DNA from: Caecitellus pseudoparvulus
Lineage: Eukaryota > Bigyra: Bicosoecida
NCBI GenBank assembly: GCA_965644315.1
Contig: CBFFRQ010000031.1
Coordinates: 62,001 to 126,000, forward strand
Direction: 5' to 3'
DNA length: 64,000 nt
Below are positions 1-10,528 of the stretch, one piece after another. Every line of letters starts with the position of its first letter. Positions within the stretch are counted from its first letter, which is position 1. A model generated the notes under the pieces. The model made no database searches and was not told the origin of the DNA. It saw only the letters and a list, made by a program, of their open reading frames with translations. The translations under genes and the position numbers were made by a program.

Positions 1-2402
1 ACGTGACAAAGTGCCCCACAGGCGAGCCTGTGAGCGCGTACAGCCGCATGAGCTGCAGCTTGAGCTGGAAGTTGTGCTCGCTTGCGTCCAGCGCCAGCTC
101 GCACAGCGCAATGGCTTGGGTCAGGATGGACAGGGCGGCCTCCTTGTCACTTGTGTCCTTGATGCGGGCGCTTGCGCATCGCACCATGGCCTCGCTGGCC
201 AGCAGTGGCAGCTCGTCCCCAGGCAGCACGCCTCGTTGAGCGGCCTTGGCCTTGTGAGTGCACAGGCAGAATCGCCACGTAGAGCTCAGTGCGCACGCAC
301 ACTGCCACCATGTGTCGGCCGTTGAGTCGGCCGTGCTGCTGGCGTCCAGGGCCTGAGGCAAGCAGTCCACAAGAAGCGACAGGTGAACTGCCGTGGTGAA
401 TGTCTGGATGCCACGCGTGGCAGTCAGCACTGCATCGGGGACCGCCCCGCTGCTTTCACTTGCCTCCCCATCACCTGAACCTGACGCAGGGGCCGCTGCA
501 AGTGCCTCGGTGACTGCCTGCACTGTGGCTTCAGTGGGGCGCGTGTCGCGGGCAATTTGTGCCAGGCATGTCACAAGAGCCGTCCGGGCTGCAGGTGGAA
601 GAAGCCCCGGCGCAAACGTCCCGTTCCACGCCAGCGCAAATGCTGGCGCGCCTTCTGCAGCCGCTGAAGGCTTGGAGGCCCAGCCAAGCCAGCCGGGGCC
701 AGCTCGTGCCGCCCTGGCATACCGGCGCAGTGGCGAGAAGGGCGTCGCGACGGGGCTGGCTTTCACACAGCCGTCACCCCGCATCACGTCTTCAGCCACG
801 GGAGGGTGAGTGGAAAGAGGCCCCCGCTCAGACAGACTTGGTGCTTGCGAAGCGCCGCCTCCGCCCGCCCCGGCACTTGCGCGGGCCTCCGTCCACGGCG
901 CCAGCAGCGTGTGCAGGTCAGGCACGGCACACGCCTTGTGCGCGAAACCCTCCAAGTACTTCACCAATGCCCCTGTTGCCTTGCTCCATGGCTCTCCAGA
1001 GCAAGTGAAACTCGTGAGGGCTCCGGAGAGAGTGCCACTGGGCATCACCGACCACGCAGCTGCCAGCTGGGCCGCCACCGGACTGCCCTCGGCGCTGGTA
1101 CAGGCTTGCTCAGCGTGCAGCATGCGCAGCGCGATGTACACTAGGCCTAGCAGGGGCCCACGCCCCGCAGACGCCTTCTTCTCGGAGAGGTTCGTCAACA
1201 ACACAACGCACGCCGCGAGGGAGGGCCGGGCGTCGGCCATCCCAGAGCCCAGAGCCTGTGCTGCTGCATGCACTTGGGCGCCGGTAGCATCGGCGGGAAT
1301 GCCAGGGGGTGTGAGCAGCGCCGCCAACTCGGGCGTGAGCTCAGCCGCACAGCCCAGCTCCGCGCACATGCACGCGGCCTCCACCAGCCCCGTGACGTAC
1401 GCCCAGTCATCGCCGTCCACCACCAGAAGCAGCTGCACGTACGTTACCCACGCTTCACGCCACTGGCCAGCGGCACATTGCAGGTCGACTCGCTCCCGCA
1501 GTAAGTCTGCCGGCTGCAGGACCTGCCCTGCTCGCTCGGAGTCGTCCGCGGCGCTGTCGGATGTGGGCAGCCATCCTCGAGCTGCCTCCGCCTTCTCCCT
1601 GCGCGCCAGCAGCTCCAAGGCCTCTGGGAAGGAGCCCTGGCGACGCAGCGTGTGCACGGCGAGGGAAAAGACAGACGCCGGCACAGAGGTGAGGTCGCTG
1701 TGGCCCTTGGACAGCATCATGCTGGACAGCCGCAGAGCCATGCTGGCGGGTTTGGGCAGCGGCGCGTGCAGCGGCTCCGAGCCGAAGGCACCAGCGACGG
1801 CCCGGGTGGCCACCAAGTGGCCTGTCAGCGCGGCCCACACAGCAAACGTGGGGTCGTCACTGCGCTTGAACAGCTGCATGGACAGCTTCTGCATGTCCGC
1901 CAGCTTGCCAGTGTTGAGGTAGCAGAAGTGCAGCTCCTTGTGGAAGCCCTCGGAGTCGGGGCAGGCCTGCACCGCCCCCTCCATGAGCCGCGTCGCTGCA
2001 TCTGCATCCCCTGAGAACCGGAACACTGTCATGAGCGCAGTGAGGATGCGCTCGTCAGTGGGCTTGGACTCCTGTGGGAAAGGGCGCCGGAGGCGCGTGC
2101 AGCAGCACTGAGCTGGTCGCCCTCACGCCGGACACGACACACCGCGACTTCAGCAGCCAGCACTGCCGCCTCCTTCTTCATGCCAGAGCGTTCGTAGGCG
2201 ACGGCCTTGATTGCCTGCGCAGCGGGGCAGCCCGCAGCCAATGCTGCGCCAGTCGGCCAAGCGCCAGCGACAGCGCTCTCACCTTTGCAAGGGGATTGTG
2301 GACCATCTCACGCGCATCGCACAACTTCACCACCCGGGCGAAGTTGTTGGCATCAAGTGCGTCATATATCGGCTGGAACTTCTTCCGGCTCTTCTCTGCC
2401 AT
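1..2402 (-). CDS. NAA25: NatB auxiliary subunit (NAA25/MDM20 family), C-terminus beyond window
   Basis: Non-catalytic TPR subunit of the NatB N-terminal acetyltransferase, which anchors the catalytic NAA20 to ribosomes. I read three exons: 2283-2402, 2143-2214, and 2071 down to the window edge, with introns at 2215-2282 (68 bp) and 2072-2142 (71 bp). The spliced N-terminus reads KKFQPIYDALDANNF, then AIKAVAYERSGMKKEAAVLA and ESKPTDERIL. This follows the start of known NAA25 proteins (LRPIYDxLDxGNN..., LKAIxLxRTGK, EVAxxEPTD). Exon 3 stays open in one frame for about 2 kb; near the edge ASEHNFQLKLQLMRLYAL matches the conserved NFQxKLLLxRxY segment. The start ATG at 2402 gives a charged N-terminus typical of the family. 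The middle is Ala/Ser-rich and unusually long. The 3' end lies outside the window. Family assignment is confident; further in-frame introns in exon 3 cannot be excluded. Confidence 0.85.
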
Positions 2403-2823
2403 GGTGCACGGCTCCTTGACGCGCTTCGCTCAGGCACGCCCCTGAGATGGTGTGTTCAGGTCACCTTCTGTGTCGCACACACGCAGCACAGCAGAACAGG
2501 GCGCGGGTGGTCGCAGGCCCTGTGGAAGGCACAAGCGGGGGGGTGGGGGTGGGGTAGGTTTTGACAACGCAGCGGAGAGGATTCCAGGCACATACAGTTG
2601 CTGAGGCAAATTCCGCAAGCAAGTCACGCAGGATTGTGCCAGCGCACACAGCGCGAGCAATTGACAGCATGCGTACAGATCTGCCTAACCACAGGACATA
2701 ACTATCGTTACGATTGCGCCCCCCTGCTTGCACTGTCTGTTACATGCTTAACTAGGTCCTGCAGGCTGCCTTGTGTGTGGACTGGGCGTGCTCAGCTTGC
2801 TGCAGCTGCAGTGCACTTGCAGC
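2403..2823. other. Divergent intergenic region NAA25 / FkbM
   Basis: No gene is apparent in this 421-bp spacer. It contains a short G-run (about 2537-2553) and a one-mismatch copy of the recurrent promoter-like 11-mer at 2607-2617. Confidence 0.5.
2607..2617 (-). promoter_or_regulatory. TGCGGAAATTG-type element, one mismatch
   Basis: Plus strand reads CAAATTCCGCA, one base different from the recurrent CAATTTCCGCA. It lies 205 bp from the NAA25 start and 206 bp from the FkbM start, between a divergent gene pair. Confidence 0.4.
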
Positions 2824-4035
2824 ATGGACGCTGTGGGCGACGCTTTGCTCTACACGGGTGCAGCGCTGCTGGCCTGTGCGGCGGTACCCTTTGCGGTGTG
2901 GCTGTGGGCTCAGGTGCAGGGGGCTCGTTTGCAGGCACTCAGCAAGTCCGCGCTGGTGGAGGCGGGCAGCCCTGACGGCACACTGGTGCCAGGCGCGCCC
3001 ACGCCCCTCCCAGCCTTCCGCACGCCGGGAGGCACGCCCTTCCTCGCCTTCTCCCAGTACGAAGCCAACGTCTTATTGCATGAGATGTACCACGGCAGCA
3101 CTGAGTCCCGCGTGCACGCCACTGGCCTGCACCGCTGCGGCACACAGTCCCCACTGGTCGTGGACGTTGGCGCCAATGTGGGCACCTTCACGCTGTGGAT
3201 CAAGGAGCAGTTCCCCCGCGCCCGCGTGCTGTGTGTGGAGGCCCTCCCGCCCACTGCAGCGGTGTTGCGCTCCAATCTGGCCGCTGCAGGGCACTCAGAC
3301 GTGGTGGTGGTGCAGAGCGGGGCCGGGTCCAGCAGCAGCCCTGACGCGGTGTTCACCTTCTCCCCCGGCATGTCAGTGGGGGGGGCCTCCCTCAGCGGCC
3401 AGACATCCATGGATGCGGCTGCCGCCCACTCTGCAGCCACACCAGGCCTCCTCGCCACCCTGTCGGACGTAGCGGTGGATGTCCGCCGCACCTTCGCTGA
3501 GGTGGCCACTGCGCCAGCACCCACCCGGGCCCAGGCCAAGCCGGCCGAGCTGTACACGGTGCTGCAAGAGGACGGCAGTGTGGCGCCAGGCGCGGCAGCT
3601 GGGCGGCTCGGCGGCACGCTGCAGGAGCTGGGTCGGTGGGGCATGCTGGCAGGGCAGTTGCTGCCGCTGCTCCTCATCAAGCAGCAGCACCGAGTGCCCA
3701 TCGCCACACTGTCCTCCATCCTGCAGGAGCACGGCCATGCTGTGGGGTGCGGAGATGGGGACGTCATCGACTTCCTCAAAATCGACGTGGAGGGCGCTGA
3801 GTTGGAGGTGCTGGCGGGCATCGCGGAGCGTGACTGGCTGCGCACGCGGGGGGTCATGGTGGAGGTGCACGACGCCGACGGGGCGCTGGACACTGTTGTG
3901 GACACCCTGCACAGCCGTGGCTTCCACGTCAAAACTGCCCAAGAAGTGTGGCGGGTGCACACGCGCCTGGGCATCTACCTTGTGTACGGGACGCGGCCGG
4001 AGGGGTGGCAGCCCCCCCGCCCCCACACACAGTGA
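2824..4035 (+). CDS. FkbM-family SAM-dependent methyltransferase
   Basis: 403 aa. I start at ATG 2824; codons upstream in frame lack an ATG. Residues about 5-25 form one hydrophobic segment (LLYTGAALLACAAVPFAVWL), suggesting a membrane anchor. The SAM-binding motif I is VVDVGANVGTFTLWI (about 112-126), followed by the acidic loop VEALPP. The characteristic FkbM C-terminal element is FLKIDVEGAELEVLAGI (about 317-333). Between these lies an Ala/Ser-rich insertion of about 130 residues (about 160-295) not expected in the family, which is usually about 220-280 aa over the core. FkbM enzymes are mostly O-methyltransferases on sugars or small molecules; the substrate here is unknown. No intron is evident. 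The gene is divergent from NAA25 and tandem with the CEP19-like gene. Confidence 0.8.
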   Translation: MDAVGDALLYTGAALLACAAVPFAVWLWAQVQGARLQALSKSALVEAGSPDGTLVPGAPTPLPAFRTPGGTPFLAFSQYEANVLLHEMYHGSTESRVHATGLHRCGTQSPLVVDVGANVGTFTLWIKEQFPRARVLCVEALPPTAAVLRSNLAAAGHSDVVVVQSGAGSSSSPDAVFTFSPGMSVGGASLSGQTSMDAAAAHSAATPGLLATLSDVAVDVRRTFAEVATAPAPTRAQAKPAELYTVLQEDGSVAPGAAAGRLGGTLQELGRWGMLAGQLLPLLLIKQQHRVPIATLSSILQEHGHAVGCGDGDVIDFLKIDVEGAELEVLAGIAERDWLRTRGVMVEVHDADGALDTVVDTLHSRGFHVKTAQEVWRVHTRLGIYLVYGTRPEGWQPPRPHTQ

Positions 4036-4196
4036 CAGGGCGGCAAAATGCAGTGTTCCCACCTGCGCCCTCTCCCAAGGCGCCACCGCAATGACTTCCT
4101 TGCGCTCACCAGGACGCCTGCCAGACGCTACACAGTTTGCAGCGAGCACGCCACGTGCCGCCTGCACCCAGTGTCCTGGCAGCGACGGCCACCATC

Positions 4197-5064
4197 ATGA
4201 CTGATGTCACGCCGCTGCGCCTGGCATGCCGGCGCTCCCCGCCCTCCCTGGCTTGCGTGTATGAGAAGGGCGGCCAGCGCTACATGCACTCCGTGCGTGT
4301 GCGAGTGGAAGGCCAGGTGAGGTGCAGGCGAGAGTCCGCTTCTGCAGCGCTGTATGTGCACCTGCACCCTGACCATGCCGCAGAACCCGACCCGCATCGC
4401 ACAATCTTTGAAGCGGAGGTACCCAGACTTGTACGGCCCCATCGCGCTGCACCAGGTGCGTGCGAGGCAGCTCTGGCGTTACGCACAAGCAACGAAACGC
4501 CAGCCGCCCCCGTACGAGCACACGAGTCTGCAGATTCAGCGCACGCACTGCAAGCGCTCCCCGTATTTTCAGATGACACGCATCATCGCTGCCCTGTTCA
4601 GTGGTGCTGATGCCCCTGGTGGCCCTGGGTCGCGCGGGGGCGGCGGCACGTCGGCTCAGTTCGGAGACCTGCAGCGCGTGGGCCCTGCAGCGCTGGCCAA
4701 GGCGAAGATGGTGATGGAGCAGGGCTTCCAGGCGAACCAAGTGAAGCCCGGCGATGCAGAATTCGAGTACGACAAGCGGGTGGACTTCGTGCCCGAGGAA
4801 GACAACGCCTGGGACGAGGACAGCACAGAGGACGCATCTCCAGCCGTGCCTGCCGCACCTGCCCCAGCCAGTGGAACTGCCGTGGCGCCAGCTCAAGACG
4901 CGCCTTCCTCCTACACACCCAGCTGGATGGCCGCAGGTGGGGACGACGCCGCCTCGGACGGCAGCGACCTGAGCCTGGGCGACGCCGAGGACCTGCCCGA
5001 CGGCGACGGCGGCAGCAGCGACGGCAGCCTGGACAGCGACCTGGATGTGGACGACATCTACTGA
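4197..5064 (+). CDS. CEP19: CEP19-like centrosomal/ciliary protein
   Basis: Three phase-0 exons give 227 aa: 4197-4316, 4384-4455 and 4573-5064 (introns 67 and 117 bp). The order of conserved blocks follows CEP19: an N-terminal LACVYEKGGQRYMHSVRVR, a short helix RIAQSLKRRYPDLYGP, then a C-terminal KAKMVMEQGFQANQVKPGD, FEYDKRVDF and a Trp in an acidic context (NAWDED). In animals and Chlamydomonas, CEP19 sits at the mother centriole or basal body and recruits the RABL2 GTPase to start intraflagellar transport. The tail after residue 120 is acidic Asp/Ser-rich. It converges with the Ca2+ pump gene, with 72 bp between stops. Family inference is from remembered motifs; the presence of a flagellum is inferred from it. 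Confidence 0.72.
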
Positions 5065-5136
5065 GGGCCTGGCGCGGAGCGCACAACCCCACCGATGAAT
5101 TCATAGGCCCGGCGATTTACCGGCGCCATGCAGCAC

Positions 5137-8100
5137 TCACGAGGAGACGGCCAGGGGCTGGCCCTCGACAGCGTCTGCCTTGGCCAGCTCTGCCGTGGCG
5201 GCGGCGGGCGGCGCAGCGGCGCCCACAGGCGCCTTGGCGCTGCCGCCCAGGGCGCCCTGGAAGATGGTGTAGTCCAGGTAGTGGTCGGCGAAGTCCGTCT
5301 CCCTGTCGCTGACAGGGATGAAGCGCATGCCGATGCCGACGATGAGGGAGAGGGCGCCCAGGCCCATGGAGGCGAACCAGTGCTCGGCAGAGAGACCAGA
5401 GGTGCGGGTGAAGTCGCCGCCCACCTCCACGATGAACACCTGCAGGATGATGGTGATGACGATGACGCCGATGAAGAGCATGTTGGTCTCCAGGCCAGCG
5501 TACACGTTCCACTCGTCCCCGATGCTGCGAGCGTTGAACTCGTTGAAGAGCTGGCAGAAGACAAAGGCGTTGAAGAGGAAGGTGTTCAGGTACACCGTGT
5601 CGCTGGTGTTGATGGAGGAGGGGCGGTCGATGCCAGTGCCCATGAAGACGAGGAGGATGATGAGCTGCAGCACGGACTGGGCGGCGATGTTGCGCATCAT
5701 CTGGGGACTCAGCAGGGGCGCGCTGGCCACGAAGGGCTTGCGGTCCAGCATGGACTCGGTGGGCTCCTCTGTGCCCAGGGCCAGGGCACCCAGGGAGTCC
5801 ATGATGAGGTTCACCCACAGCATCATGACGGCGTTGAGCGGCGGCTCGGCGCTGGGGATGCAGGCGCCGATGAAGGTGATGATGAGGGCCACGACGTTCA
5901 CGGTGAGCTGGAACTGCAGGAACTTGCAGATGTTGTCGTAGACGCAGCGGCCCCACTTGACGGCGGTGACGATGGAAGCGAAGTTGTCGTCCAGGATGAC
6001 GATGTCGGAGGCGCCCTTGGCGACGTCCGTGCCCATGATGCCCATGGACAGGCCCACGTCAGCAGCCTTGAGGGCGGGCGCGTCGTTGGTGCCGTCCCCC
6101 GTCACGCCCACGACGGGCTTGAACAGGGAGCCGGTGCCAGGGCGCGTGTTGGCAGCCACCCACTCATCGTAGAAGCCAGGGGAGAGGTTGCGCTGGTTGG
6201 CCTCGGTGAAGTCGGCGCCGGGGTGGTCCTTCTTCCACTCTGCCTCCGTGCGGGGCAGGTTGCCGTTCAGGCGCTTGACGAGCCAGTTCTTGTCCTCGGG
6301 GGAGGAGCGCGCCATGACCTGCAGGTTGGGCAGGATGGCGTCGATCTGGGCGGGGGTCATCTTGCGGAACTCGGGGCCCTCGATGACAACGCCGCCGTCG
6401 GTGAGGATGCCGCACTTGCGCGCGATGGCGGTGGCAGTCTTCTTGTTGTCGCCAGTGACCATGCGCACGCGGATGCCGGCGCGCTGGCACGTCATGACGG
6501 CCTCCGGCACGCCCGCTCGCAGGGGGTCGTAGATGCCAGACAGGGCGCTGAAGACGAGGCAGTTCGAGGCGGAGGTGACGTAGCCCTCCTCCCCCGTGCG
6601 GGACACGTCGAAGGAAGGGTCCCAGTTCTCCACGGCAAGGGGGTTCACGAACCAGTCCTGCTGCGTCTCCTGGAAGAAGGCGGCTTCGATGGCATGCGGC
6701 TTCAGCCCGCCAACGCCAGCCGCCCCGCCGGGCCCCGCCCCCTCCTGCAGGCGCTCAGCAGGCACAGGCTGGTACCCCGGCAGGTCCTCCCAGGTGGCGA
6801 TGTCGCGGTAGGCGTAGGCGAGGGTGCGCAGAGCGCCCTCAGCCATCTCGTCCTGCCACGTCTTGATGGTGGTGCGGTGCAGCTCGGACAGGGGCTCCAC
6901 CGTGCCGTCCGCGTGCTTCCAGTCGGAGCAGCGGGTGAGGACGAACTCGGGGGCACCCGTGACGTACACGCGGGCGACGGGGCCGCCCTCCTTCGCCGGC
7001 AGGCGCACGACGACTGAGGACATCTTGCGGTCAGAAGTGAACTGGTGGCGCTTCAGCACCATGCCGTCGGCATCGGCGGCCTTCTGGTAGGCGCGGGTGT
7101 CGTAGCCAGAGGCCTCAGCGAAGAGCAGGCCAGCGCCAGCGGTCTTTGAGTTCTTGACCTCCTTCAGGCCCTGGTCCCGGGCGGCCTGGTCCTCAGGGTC
7201 CTGTAGGAAGGCGTTGGTGTTCAGCATGAAGGCCTGGATGAGGGAGTCGGCCTGGTCGGCCTCTGCGACGGCCTGGAAGAGCGGGTTGGCCTCCTTGGCC
7301 ACTGGGGCCTTGTAGTCCAGGGCCTCGGTGTCCAGCACGGCGGCGTTGGGCAGGGCCAGACGCACGATGGTCATCTCGTTCTTGGTCAGGGTGCCAGTCT
7401 TATCGGAGCAGATGTCCGTGGCGTTGCCCATGGTCTCGCAGGCGGCCAGGACACGCACCAGGTTCTGGTCCCGCATCATCTTCATGGTGGAGTAGGCGAG
7501 GGAGATGGTGACGGCGAGGGGCAGGCCCTCGGGGATGGCCACCACCACCACGGTGATGGCGATGATGAAGGCCTCGATGACGACGTCGGCCCACTCGCGG
7601 CCGGAGGCGTTGTCGTGTGCCACGGCGAAGTTGATGATGGTGGCGATGAAGGACAGGATGGCCACGGCAGTGCCGATCTTGCCGATGGTGCCCACCATGG
7701 TGTTCAGCTTCTCCTGCAGGGGTGTCTCCTTGTCCTCCTGCGCCGTAGCCTTGCGGATGCGGCCCTGGATGGAGAACTGCCCCACTGCAGTGGCCACCAT
7801 GCGCGCCTTGCCAGACACCACTTCCGTGCCGGAGATGAGCATGGGAGACGTCTCGGGGTTCACCAGGACCTCGTCAGACTCGCCCGTCAGGGAGGCGTTG
7901 TTGGTCTTGCAGCTCTCCGAGTACAGGCAGATGCCGTCGGCAGGCACGCGGTCACCGTTGGACAGCTCGATGATGTCTCCCACCACCACCTCCGTGACGG
8001 GACGAGACACCTTCTGCCCATCGCGGAAGACAGAGGCGGTGGACTTGGTGTCGCCCTCCTTCTCCAGCTGCACGAACTGCAGCTGTTTCTGGTAATCGTT

Positions 8101-8801
8101 GGTGGCCGTGACGAGGGACACGACGGCAACAGCAATGAAAATGGCCACACCCTCGACCCAGGCGTTTTCGCCAGAGTGGACTGTCTCGTAAATGCCGATG
8201 CCAATGGACACGGCAGCAGCAATCATGAGGATGATCAGCGTCTCGTCTTGCAAGGACTCGATGATGAGCTCCATGAAAGCTGAGAACGGGGGGCGCGAGC
8301 GCGGTGAAGTGAGGTAGGGGCAGGGAGAGGAGTTGCGGCACTGCACTTGCACCGGCGCGCGTCAACGCTTGCCGCACGCCCGCACGCCTGCACGTACACT
8401 TCAAGGGGCGGGATGGCATGACGTTCTCGTGAAACCTGTGAATGAAATGTCAGCCGCTCAAATGCATCCTGTGCGAGGCATCGGAACTGCACCCGCAGTG
8501 GGCGCACTTACACCTCCACACGGCTGGAGACAGAGGACGCAGGAATGCCATCTTCCTCATGCGCCTTGAGCTTCTCCAGGAGGCCCTCTTGGCCACCGTA
8601 CTCCTGCAGTGCTGCCAGGTTGGCCGCTTCTTGTCCCAGTTGGTTCAAGCGGCAGAGCTGGGCCACAGACAGCCCATACGGGGCGTGCACCTTGTTGTCC
8701 GCCTCAGAGAAGGCCAGGTCAGCAACCTGCACTTCATCATCGTCTTCGTCGTCAGACTGGGCCTTGGACTTGCCTGCCTCGGGGTCGGCGGGGCTTGGCA
8801 T
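5137..8801 (-). CDS. P-type IIB Ca2+-transporting ATPase (PMCA type)
   Basis: Exports Ca2+ from the cytosol across the plasma membrane or into a vacuole-like store. Exons are 8512-8801, a 38-nt microexon 8398-8435, and 5137-8279 (introns 76 and 118 bp), giving 1156 aa. The microexon restores the family segment VFHENVMPSRPLKSFMELI in front of TM1, which supports the splicing. Hallmarks: TGESDE (about 242), phosphorylation loop SDKTGTLTKNEMT (about 402), hinge GDGTNDAP (about 832), and an EGLPLAVT segment typical of type II pumps before the phosphorylation site. Hydrophobic segments flank these as expected. The N-terminus is acidic (SDDEDDDEVQVAD), and the C-terminus after the last membrane helix is short (about 60 aa, Ala-rich). 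A long calmodulin-binding tail of the animal kind is therefore absent. The start at ATG 8801 is the most likely; an in-frame ATG at 8879 exists. Confidence 0.93.
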
Positions 8802-9237
8802 GGCGAACGGGAGAGCTGCAGGCACTTGCGGCGTTGCACTGCGCACACAGCCGCGCGATGTCCCGACGTGACCGGACAACGCTCACGCTCTACGCAGGAG
8901 CACGGCGGGGTTGGAATGAACTAAGATAGCCTGGACGAAACCAGGGGGTAAATTAGAAGTGCCTGCGTGCTGCTAGTTGCGCGCAGTGGGGAACTGCTCG
9001 CATCCGGAGCTGCAGACGAGCGGTATGTTTCGACTACCACGCAGCGACTACACTGACGGCACTTTCGAATTGACCAGTCTCGAAACATGATTCAGACTCA
9101 GAGTCCAAGTGGCGAGACTGCCAGCCCATCGACGCTTGCCTTCCAAGGGCAACGAAAGGGTCTTCCGGGCTGGGCAGCTTCCAATTTCCGCAACCTGCGC
9201 AGTGGCAAGCAGCCTTCCCTGCCTCACATAGAACGTC
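8802..9237. other. Divergent intergenic region PMCA / TraB-like
   Basis: 436 bp without a convincing gene. It holds an exact copy of the recurrent 11-mer at 9182-9192 near the TraB-like start. Otherwise nothing stands out. Confidence 0.5.
9182..9192 (-). promoter_or_regulatory. TGCGGAAATTG element, exact
   Basis: Plus strand CAATTTCCGCA, 45 bp before the ATG of the TraB-like gene and in the spacer shared with the Ca2+-ATPase. Confidence 0.6.
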
Positions 9238-10446
9238 ATGGACGCTGCTCAGCGCGTGCCCGGTGTTTCCTGTACGCGCGAAGTTGCTGTGCACCCTCGG
9301 AAAGACCTGACTATCACTCTTCTGGCTGTGCCGGCAGTGCACGTGCCTGGCGCAGCGGCCCTGGCAGACCGGCTGGCAGACGTCAAGCCAGACGCGCTTG
9401 CCGTGCCCATGTCTCGCCGCGCCGCCATGCTGACCTTTCCTGGGCAGTGGCTGCGCTTTCGTCCGCCTCCTGTGTCCCAGACCCTTTCTCCAGAGTGGCC
9501 TGGCTTCCTGGCGTTGGCCCAGCGTGCGCTGCAAAGCCAGCTCAACGCGGCTCTCCGAAGCGCTCTGCCCGGCGCGTGTGCCTCGCCCGCGACAGCAGCC
9601 GTGCACTGCGCCCTTGCCGCGGATGTCCCAGTCTTTACAGTCGGCCCCTCTGATGCTGCGGCAGCCGTGGGTGTGCACAGTGCCCTGCCCCCCCACCTTG
9701 CCGCCTTAGCAGAGCACACCTCACCAGCGCAGGTGTGGCGAGCCCTGGCCTTCGCCAACCGGCGCGCGCTGGCTGGTATGGTGCAGGCTGCAGGGCAGGC
9801 ACACCTGCACAAGCTTCGACAGCAGCCCTCCCGCCACCCTGCCCTGCCCAGCTGTGAGGCAGTGCTGGAGGTGCTGCCCGCCGTCATCGCGGGCGGGCCC
9901 GGCGCGCCACCACCCCCCGCTCTGGCGCAGCTGGCACGCCACTTGCAGCGGGCTGTGAACGCCCTTGAAAGCGGCCCTGGCGCCCCAGCACCCCATGAGC
10001 GCCACGTGACAGCGCTGGCAGGCGACCTGCTTTCCTGCAGCGGGCACGTCGTGTGCACTGTGGCACCCGGTACGTTGCCTGCGCTGGCACGTGCTCTTGA
10101 GTCCCCATTGCACAGTGCACAGCACGTGCAGGCCTGCACAGTGCCTGCTTCATGGAGGTGGCGCCACACCCTCGTCCCGGCAGCCGCCTGTTCGGGGGTG
10201 CTGGGGCTGTTGGCAGGGGCGGTGGCGCTGCGACGCACCTCACGTCTGGCGCGGGCAGTGCTGTGGACCACTGCGCTGTGCCTGCCGCCAGTTGTGGGGG
10301 TGGGGGTGCTAGTGCCCTTTGCTGTGCATGCGAAGCTGTGCGAGGATGTGGCGCGGGCCGCAGAGCTGGGACGGCAGTTTGCGGAAGACCCTGCTGCGCT
10401 ATACGAGGCGGAGGAAGCGTACGCCGCCCACGCCGGCGGCCGGTGA
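9238..10446 (+). CDS. Divergent TraB/PrgY-like membrane protein
   Basis: 402 aa, single exon. The N-terminal arrangement LTITLLAVPAVHVPGAAALADRL followed by VKPDALAVPMSRRAAML resembles the TraB/PrgY/TRABD opening (GTxHVSxxS...DV...I...PDxVxVELcxxR). The later HERHVTALAGDLLSC and VVCTVAPGTLPALARAL resemble the ERDxxLaxxL...VVxVVGAGHxxGI block. The usual Gly-Thr-His, the Glu of VEL, and the GAGH signature are all replaced, so any protease-like activity proposed for the family is probably lost. Two hydrophobic segments near residues 310-330 and 340-365 agree with the C-terminal anchor of TRABD-type proteins. Assignment is by motif spacing only; an unrelated membrane protein remains possible. Confidence 0.45.
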   Translation: MDAAQRVPGVSCTREVAVHPRKDLTITLLAVPAVHVPGAAALADRLADVKPDALAVPMSRRAAMLTFPGQWLRFRPPPVSQTLSPEWPGFLALAQRALQSQLNAALRSALPGACASPATAAVHCALAADVPVFTVGPSDAAAAVGVHSALPPHLAALAEHTSPAQVWRALAFANRRALAGMVQAAGQAHLHKLRQQPSRHPALPSCEAVLEVLPAVIAGGPGAPPPPALAQLARHLQRAVNALESGPGAPAPHERHVTALAGDLLSCSGHVVCTVAPGTLPALARALESPLHSAQHVQACTVPASWRWRHTLVPAAACSGVLGLLAGAVALRRTSRLARAVLWTTALCLPPVVGVGVLVPFAVHAKLCEDVARAAELGRQFAEDPAALYEAEEAYAAHAGGR

Positions 10447-10528
10447 GGGCAGGCAGGGAACAGAATGAACTGGATTGATTCACACACATGCGGCGGCACG
10501 CGCTGCCGGAGCAGCCGCCTGCCCGCCC

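Noticed and set aside
810-1922. 370-codon plus-strand frame at the left end
   Set aside because: The minus frame matches NAA25 along its length; this one is its shadow.
5128-7017. 629-codon plus-strand frame opposite the Ca2+-ATPase
   Set aside because: Antisense to a strongly conserved pump; Val/Gly/His/Asp-rich shadow composition.
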